Source: an uncultured Myxococcales bacterium (lineage in GTDB: Bacteria > Myxococcota_A > UBA9042). Taken from it: a stretch of DNA of 5,699 bases. The DNA is taken from assembly GCA_937915965.1 (NCBI GenBank), contig CALGHC010000376.1, positions 1 to 5,699 of the forward strand, in the 5' to 3' direction. The notes under the pieces are model-generated. The model was not told the DNA's origin. It worked only from the letters and a program-made list of their open reading frames with translations, and did no database searches. Shown here in pieces: positions 1 to 4,008 of this stretch (the stretch's first letter is position 1; every line of letters starts with the position of its first letter). The position numbers and the translations under genes were made by a program.

Positions 1-1809
1 GACGACACGGACAACTGCCCGACCGTGGCTAACACCGACCAGGCCGACTGGGACAAGGACGGCGTCGGCGACGCCTGTCAGGACGGGGATATCCTGGTCA
101 CCGGAGGTCCATGCAGCGCAGGCCCCGATGGCAGCGGCATGCCGGTGACGCTGGCCTTGCTGTTCGGCGTCGCCGTGATGATCACGCTGCGCCGGCGGGC
201 CCGCCGAGGCGCTCTCGTGCGGGTCGCGGCGCTCGCGGCGGTCGTCGCCACGGCCCTGATCGCCGCGCCACAAGCCGCGAAGGCGGCGGACTACCAGCTC
301 GATGTGCAGACCTTTCACCCGTCACCGTTCATGCACGACCTCTTTGCTGGCGAACGCGGCGACTCCGACGGCGGCCGGCCGTGGAGCATCGGCCTGGTCA
401 CCGACTTCCAGCTCAACCCCCTGGTCCTGCGCCGCGAGGGAGGCGACGACAGCAAGAAGCTGCAAAACGTGGTGGCCAGCCGCCTTGGTCTGAGCCTGCT
501 CGCCGGACTGCGCATCGTCGATTGGCTCGCATTTGGCATCGACGTGCCTGTCGTGCCCTACCAGAGCGGCGAGGCCTTCGGCCCTTTCGCCGCGCCGGCC
601 AGCTTCGCGCTGGGTGATATCCGGCTGGTCCCGCGCGCCCGCATCTTTCGCTCCGCCGACAAACGCATCGCCGTCTCGATCACCGCGGCGACCAGCCTGC
701 CCACCGGGAAGCTCTTCGACCACTACAGCGGACGCTCGGGTGTGTCGGTCGCGCCAGGCGTTGCGACGAGCCTCGAGATCGGCGCCCTTGGCGTCGTCTT
801 CGACCTGTCTGTGCCGCTGGGATCGACCGACAACATCGCCAACGTCGAGCTCTCGCACGGCCTCGACGCACGCCTCGGCGCTTCGTATGCCGTCGCGCCC
901 AAGGTTCTCGATCTGGTCGCCGAGCTGCACGGCACGACTCAGCTGGTCGAGCCCTTTGCGTCGGCCATCCAGAGCCCGCTTGAGGCCCAGGCCGGCGCGC
1001 GCTGGTGGGCGAGCCCCGATGTCGTGGTCCTCCTGGGCGCTGGCGCGGGCATGACGCAGGGAGCGGGCAACCCCGATCTGCGCGTCTTCGCGGGCGTCCA
1101 CTACGGCCCGAGCGACCCTGCGCCTGTCGCTGCAGTGGCACCGCCCAAGCCCGAGCCCGAGCCCGATCCCGAGGTCGCCAAGGACTCCGACGGCGACGGC
1201 ATCATCGACGCCGACGACCGCTGCCCCGACGAGGCCGAAGACAAGGACAACGTCGAAGACGACGACGGCTGCCCCGACCCCGACGGCGACAACGACAAGC
1301 TCTGCGATGGATGGGTCCCCGACACCGGTCAGGCCGAAAAGTACGCCAAGATCTGCAGCGGTCGCGACCAATGCCCGACCGAGCCCGAGACCGCCAACGA
1401 CTATCAGGATGACGACGGCTGCCCGGACCACGCCGTCGAGATCCACAAGGAGAAGATCATCATCTTGCAGGTGGTGAACTTCTACTTTGACGAGACGCGC
1501 ATCAAGGAAGCCAGCCTGCTCCTGCTCGACGAGGTCACCCAGGTCATCAAGGACCACCCCGAGCTCAAGCGCATCCGCATCGAAGGTCATACCGACATGC
1601 GCGGAAAGCGGCAGTACAACAAGACGCTGTCGCACGGCCGGGCCAAGGCGGTCTACGACTACCTCATCGAGCGCGGCGTCGAGGCCGCACGGCTGAGCTA
1701 CAAGGGCTACGGCTTGGAGCGGCCGCTGAACGCCAAGGCGACCAGCGAAGAGGAGCACCTGGCCAACCGACGCGTCGAGTTCATCATCGTCGAGCGCACG
1801 AAAGAGTAG
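1..1809 (+). CDS. OmpA-family outer-membrane beta-barrel protein, joined in frame to the tail of a TSP3/MYXO-CTERM protein (5' partial)
   Basis: The frame is open from base 1, so its true start is upstream; the stop is TAG at 1807-1809. In order it encodes a TSP3 repeat (1-81, DNCP...DGVGDAC), a MYXO-CTERM-like tail (103-207), and a signal peptide (217-about 288, likely cut after AKA). A predicted barrel with alternating hydrophobic strands follows (about 290-1115), then a Pro/acidic hinge (1141-1173), a six-Cys Asp-rich TSP3-like linker (1183-1428) and an OmpA C-terminal domain (about 1453-1797). In that domain GHTD (Asp codon 1594) and the Arg of LSHGRA (codon 1639) are 15 residues apart, as are the diaminopimelate-binding Asp and Arg of Acinetobacter OmpA; NRRVEF closes it. 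Known role of the family: tethering the outer membrane to peptidoglycan. The OmpA part alone (GTG 217) is 530 aa. The barrel's substrate is not recognisable. The missing stop between the two parts is the oddity; lost stop, sequencing error and true fusion all remain possible. Confidence 0.88.
   Translation, partial: DDTDNCPTVANTDQADWDKDGVGDACQDGDILVTGGPCSAGPDGSGMPVTLALLFGVAVMITLRRRARRGALVRVAALAAVVATALIAAPQAAKAADYQLDVQTFHPSPFMHDLFAGERGDSDGGRPWSIGLVTDFQLNPLVLRREGGDDSKKLQNVVASRLGLSLLAGLRIVDWLAFGIDVPVVPYQSGEAFGPFAAPASFALGDIRLVPRARIFRSADKRIAVSITAATSLPTGKLFDHYSGRSGVSVAPGVATSLEIGALGVVFDLSVPLGSTDNIANVELSHGLDARLGASYAVAPKVLDLVAELHGTTQLVEPFASAIQSPLEAQAGARWWASPDVVVLLGAGAGMTQGAGNPDLRVFAGVHYGPSDPAPVAAVAPPKPEPEPDPEVAKDSDGDGIIDADDRCPDEAEDKDNVEDDDGCPDPDGDNDKLCDGWVPDTGQAEKYAKICSGRDQCPTEPETANDYQDDDGCPDHAVEIHKEKIIILQVVNFYFDETRIKEASLLLLDEVTQVIKDHPELKRIRIEGHTDMRGKRQYNKTLSHGRAKAVYDYLIERGVEAARLSYKGYGLERPLNAKATSEEEHLANRRVEFIIVERTKE
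103..207 (+). other. MYXO-CTERM-like C-terminal sorting segment lying inside the open frame
   Basis: The segment has the three parts of a MYXO-CTERM signal in order. First is a Gly-rich stretch with a Cys (GGPCSAG, Cys codon 112-114), then a hydrophobic helix (about codons 139-189, LALLFGVAVMITL), then an Arg cluster (RRRARR, codons 190-207). It directly follows a TSP3 repeat, a usual neighbour of such tails on myxobacterial surface proteins. In known examples it sits at the extreme C-terminus, where a CPBP-family myxosortase is thought to process it and the Cys anchors the protein in the outer membrane. Here the frame continues for about 530 more codons. I infer this is the end of a separate upstream surface protein. 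Confidence 0.7.
206..219 (+). promoter_or_regulatory. Shine-Dalgarno and GTG: candidate independent start of the OmpA protein
   Basis: GAGG at 206-209 lies 7 bases before GTG at 217-219. Translation from this GTG gives a compact signal peptide: MR, then a hydrophobic core from VAALAAVV to LIAAP, then QAAKA before the cleavage site. This is the most natural N-terminus for a secreted barrel protein. An ATG at 178 would give a longer Arg-rich n-region but has no clear Shine-Dalgarno. The site lies just past the Arg cluster of the MYXO-CTERM segment, as expected for tightly coupled adjacent genes. Confidence 0.55.
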
Positions 1810-1812
1810 GCG

Positions 1813-1834
1813 CGACCGCCGAAAGCTGCGGTCG
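1813..1834. terminator. Candidate bidirectional terminator hairpin between convergent genes
   Basis: CGACCGC (1813-1819) and GCGGTCG (1828-1834) form a perfect 7-bp stem around an 8-base loop, CGAAAGCT, which could tighten to a C-GAAA-G cap. It fills most of the 42-base gap between the stop of the OmpA gene and the stop of the lipoprotein gene on the other strand, so it could serve both. There is no T-run on either side, so a classical intrinsic terminator is not proven. Confidence 0.4.
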
Positions 1835-1851
1835 GACCACCGATTGGCGTC

Positions 1852-2541
1852 CTAAGGCGAAAGCGGCGCGGCAGCAGGGACCGGCTCGGATGTCCCTGCG
1901 GGTTGGCGCAGCTTGGCCGCGCGCTCGACCAGCGCGTCGGCGGGCACGTCCGCCTTGCCATCGCGCGCGCCGGTCTCCCACAGCAGCTCGCCCATCGTGT
2001 GCATGTTGGCAGGATGCAGGACGTGCCAGGCGCCTTGCTTGTCGACCTCCAGTCCCATCGACCACGCCGCGAGCTCGGAGCAATAGAAGCGCTTGTCCGA
2101 CGGCGCGCCAGCCACGCCGAGGAAGTCGTATCCCGAGCCGAGCTTGCTGCGCGCCTTCAAGACCGCCTCGCGGCCTCTCTCGGGCGACCAGCCAGCGGGC
2201 CGGATGATGCGCAGCCGATGGGCCTCGCGCAGGAATTGAGCCAGGGGCGTTTTGCGCACGCCGCTGCCGATGGCTTCGATGATCTCCATCTTGTCGAGAT
2301 CCAGAACGCTGGCGTGGCTCCACCTGGCGTTGGACGCCACCGCGACCAGGTCGTCGCCGCTGTGATAGCCGCGTGTGACGAGCCAGTAGCCGTTGGCGCC
2401 GATCAAGCGCAGGCCGGCGAGCCAGGACTGCGTCTCGGCCTCGAACTCGGGGCCAGTCTTGCGCGTCAGGCCGTCGCCGCCGGCGCAGGCGCTGGTTAGC
2501 AGGAAGAGGCTCGCGCAGAGCGCGGCTAGAGAATGTCGCAT
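1852..2541 (-). CDS. Lipoprotein with YiiX-like permuted NlpC/P60 cysteine hydrolase domain
   Basis: This 229-aa protein opens with a short basic n-region, a hydrophobic core and a lipobox-like LLTSAC (Cys19), so it is probably lipid-anchored in the envelope; Thr at -3 is less typical than Leu. The domain matches the YiiX/YebB-like family, where the NlpC/P60 fold is circularly permuted and the catalytic His precedes the Cys. GDDLV (62-66) is followed by WSHAS with candidate catalytic His76, IIEAIGSGVRKTPL (87-100) with Glu89, GYDF (137-140), FYCSEL with candidate nucleophile Cys154, and HPANM (176-180). Family members are hydrolases of amide-type bonds; the substrate here is unknown, and peptidoglycan peptide or lipid amide are both possible. 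The Pro/Ala-rich tail looks disordered. The ATG at 2541 is chosen because GGAG lies 7 bases before it and the lipoprotein signal begins there, although the frame stays open much further upstream. It diverges from the PLP-enzyme gene and converges on the OmpA gene. Confidence 0.85.
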   Translation of the reverse strand: MRHSLAALCASLFLLTSACAGGDGLTRKTGPEFEAETQSWLAGLRLIGANGYWLVTRGYHSGDDLVAVASNARWSHASVLDLDKMEIIEAIGSGVRKTPLAQFLREAHRLRIIRPAGWSPERGREAVLKARSKLGSGYDFLGVAGAPSDKRFYCSELAAWSMGLEVDKQGAWHVLHPANMHTMGELLWETGARDGKADVPADALVERAAKLRQPAGTSEPVPAAAPLSP

Positions 2542-2548
2542 GGCCTGG

Positions 2549-2552
2549 CTCC
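2549..2552 (-). promoter_or_regulatory. Shine-Dalgarno deciding the lipoprotein start
   Basis: GGAG on the minus strand sits 7 bases before the ATG at 2541-2539. It fixes the start of the lipoprotein gene within a frame that runs open far upstream, antisense to the PLP-enzyme gene. Confidence 0.6.
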
Positions 2553-2590
2553 GGCGATGGCGGGGCGTGCCCCGGGTGAATCTGGGGGGT

Positions 2591-2596
2591 ATCATA
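2591..2596 (-). promoter_or_regulatory. Weak candidate -10 element for the lipoprotein gene
   Basis: The minus strand reads TATGAT at 2596-2591, one base off TATAAT, in one of the few AT-richer spots of the region. It lies about 50 bases before the lipoprotein ATG. I found no good -35 element at 16-18 bases. On the plus strand the overlapping TATCAT (2590-2595) could equally serve the other gene. Confidence 0.22.
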
Positions 2597-2669
2597 GGTC
2601 GAGTTGGCGGTGCGCGGCTACGGCAAGGCAGCTGGCCGTCGGTCGTGGCGGCGGTAGGGCGCCGCTGCG

Positions 2670-2723
2670 CTGGCCGAAGTGCGCAGAGGCTCTGGCCGAA
2701 GTCCGCAGAGGCTCTGGCCGAAG
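2670..2723. repeat. 22-bp tandem repeat, about 2.5 copies, in the divergent promoter region
   Basis: Two units at 2670-2691 and 2692-2713 differ at one base (G or C at unit position 12; core CTGGCCGAAGT.CGCAGAGG). A third, partial unit starts at 2714 and matches for 10 bases. The period is not a multiple of three, so it would scramble any reading frame across it, which argues for a non-coding role. Twenty-two bases is about two helical turns, so bound proteins would sit on the same DNA face. Function unknown: operator sites or replication slippage are both possible. Confidence 0.8.
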
Positions 2724-2769
2724 CGACGCCGCTGGCGCTAGGCTCGCGGCCAGGTGCAGGGCCCCGGGG

Positions 2770-2774
2770 GGAGG
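2770..2774 (+). promoter_or_regulatory. Shine-Dalgarno deciding the PLP-enzyme start
   Basis: GGAGG at 2770-2774 lies 4 bases before ATG 2779, within a purine run starting at 2766. It supports that ATG over the in-frame ATG at 2533, which would add 82 residues of low-complexity sequence across the tandem repeat and overlap the start of the lipoprotein gene. Confidence 0.75.
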
Positions 2775-2778
2775 AATC

Positions 2779-4005
2779 ATGAACGACGCGCGCCCATCCC
2801 ATTCCAGCCCGATTCGACCGGCGGCCCCGCTGTGGCTGCACGAGGCTGGCTGGACGTTCTTGAATCATGGCTCGTTCGGGGGCTGCCCACGGCCGGTTCT
2901 CGACGCCCAGCGAGCGCTGCGCGATCAGCTCGAATCCCAGCCGGTACGCTTCCTCGACCGCGAGCTCGAAGGGCGCCTCGACGGCGTGCGCGCGTCGCTG
3001 GCGCCGGTGCTCGGCGCCGACTCCCAGGATCTGGTCTTTGTCGCGAACGCGACAACGGCGGTCAACACGGTGCTGCGCAGCCTGCCGCTGGGACCGGGCG
3101 ACGAGATCCTCTTGACCAACCACGGCTACCCGGCGTGCCGCAACGCCGCCGAGGTCATCGCAGCGCGCCGCGGTGCGCGGGTCGTGATCGCGCGCTTGCC
3201 ATTTCCACTGACCGACTCCGGTGAAGTGACGGACGCGATCGTTGCGGCCACGAGCTCCAAGACGCGGGTCGCCCTGATCGACCACATCACCAGCCCGACG
3301 GCCCTGGTCTTGCCCATCGCCGAGATCGTCGAGGCCCTCGCAGCCCGCGGTATCGACACCCTGGTCGACGCTGCGCACGCCCCTGGCCAGGTACCGATGG
3401 ACCTCGACGGCGTCGGCGCCGCTTGGACGACGGGCAACGCCCACAAGTGGCTCTGCGCGCCGAAGGGCGCCGCCTTCCTGCATGTGCGGCGCGACCGCCA
3501 CGGCGGCCTTGAGCCGCTGGTCAAAAGCCACGGCCACAGCGCGCCGCTGCGCGATCGCGGCCGGCTTCGTATCGAGTTCGACTGGACCGGCACGGCCGAC
3601 CCGACCGCGCTGCTGACCATCCCCGCAGCCCTGGAGTTCCTTGAGGGGCTCCTGCCCGGGGGGCTGCCGGCGCTGATGGCCCACAACCACCAAGCCACCG
3701 TGGCCGCCCGGGCACAGATCGCCGACGCGCTCGGCCAGGGGCTGCCCTGCCCGGCGGACATGCTGGGCGCGATGGCGTCCATCGAGCTGCCCGAGCCGCG
3801 CGAGCCCCTCGAACCCTCGACCTGGCATCACGTCGACCCGATTGGCGCTGCCCTGATCGCCCGCCACCGCGTCGAGGTGCCGGTCATGCCGAACCCGGCG
3901 GACCCCAGCCGGCGGGTCGTGCGGGTGTCGATGCAGTTCTACAATGAACAGGCCGACGTCGATCGCCTCATTGAGGCGCTGACCGACGTGATCGGGCTGG
4001 CATGA
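2779..4005 (+). CDS. Class V aminotransferase-fold PLP enzyme, isopenicillin N epimerase-like
   Basis: This 408-aa cytoplasmic protein has the hallmarks of the CefD-like branch of class V aminotransferases, which runs to about 400 residues. FLNHGSFG (27-34) opens the fold, NATTAVN (90-96) would hold the PLP phosphate, and TNHGYPA (113-119) follows. VDAAHAPGQ (196-204) supplies Asp197, which pairs with the PLP pyridine nitrogen, and His200. NAHKW (220-224) supplies the Schiff-base Lys223, followed by PKGAAFL. GTADPTA (271-277) and the C-terminal VRVSMQFYN (381-389) are also typical. Members include isopenicillin N epimerase, cysteine desulfurase-like enzymes and C-S lyases of the ergothioneine (EgtE) type, so the reaction cannot be assigned from sequence alone. 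No beta-lactam, ergothioneine or Fe-S genes are adjacent. It is divergent from the lipoprotein gene and ends 3 bases from the convergent secreted-protein gene. Confidence 0.92.
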   Translation: MNDARPSHSSPIRPAAPLWLHEAGWTFLNHGSFGGCPRPVLDAQRALRDQLESQPVRFLDRELEGRLDGVRASLAPVLGADSQDLVFVANATTAVNTVLRSLPLGPGDEILLTNHGYPACRNAAEVIAARRGARVVIARLPFPLTDSGEVTDAIVAATSSKTRVALIDHITSPTALVLPIAEIVEALAARGIDTLVDAAHAPGQVPMDLDGVGAAWTTGNAHKWLCAPKGAAFLHVRRDRHGGLEPLVKSHGHSAPLRDRGRLRIEFDWTGTADPTALLTIPAALEFLEGLLPGGLPALMAHNHQATVAARAQIADALGQGLPCPADMLGAMASIELPEPREPLEPSTWHHVDPIGAALIARHRVEVPVMPNPADPSRRVVRVSMQFYNEQADVDRLIEALTDVIGLA

Positions 4006-4008
4006 GCT

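Larger units (their letters stand above)
2542..2778. other. Divergent intergenic region shared by lipoprotein and PLP-enzyme genes
   Basis: These 237 bases hold no convincing gene. They contain the lipoprotein Shine-Dalgarno, an AT-richer pocket at 2590-2596, a 22-bp tandem repeat at 2670-2723, and the strong Shine-Dalgarno of the PLP enzyme at the right end. CTGGCCG recurs at 2632, 2670, 2692 and 2714, with an inverted copy CGGCCAG at 2747-2753. Promoters for both flanking genes should lie here. Confidence 0.6.

Noticed and set aside
176..180. TGATG, a classic overlapping stop/start at the MYXO-CTERM/OmpA junction
   Set aside because: The TGA at 176 is in a different frame from the TSP3 and MYXO-CTERM coding. 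Stopping there would remove the Arg cluster, which reads intact in the main frame.
322..1758. 478-codon open frame antisense to the OmpA gene
   Set aside because: It mirrors the coding strand of a well-supported protein in G+C-rich DNA. Its translation is Val/Asp/Gly-rich with no domain motifs and no sensible N-terminus.
2670..2723. 22-bp repeats as a CRISPR array
   Set aside because: The units are directly adjacent with no spacers, there are only about 2.5 of them, and no cas gene is in view.
2533..2778. Earlier in-frame ATG for the PLP enzyme at 2533
   Set aside because: It would add low-complexity sequence across the 22-bp repeat, overlap the divergent lipoprotein start and ignore the strong Shine-Dalgarno at 2770. 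Family similarity begins shortly after ATG 2779.
2393..2782. 129-codon plus-strand frame spanning the divergent intergenic region
   Set aside because: It begins antisense inside the lipoprotein gene, overlaps the PLP-enzyme start, is Arg/Ala-rich without motifs and crosses the tandem repeat.
2542..3867. Upstream extension of the lipoprotein frame to about 671 codons
   Set aside because: The extension is antisense to the PLP enzyme. The lipoprotein signal and a GGAG at the right distance mark the start at 2541.
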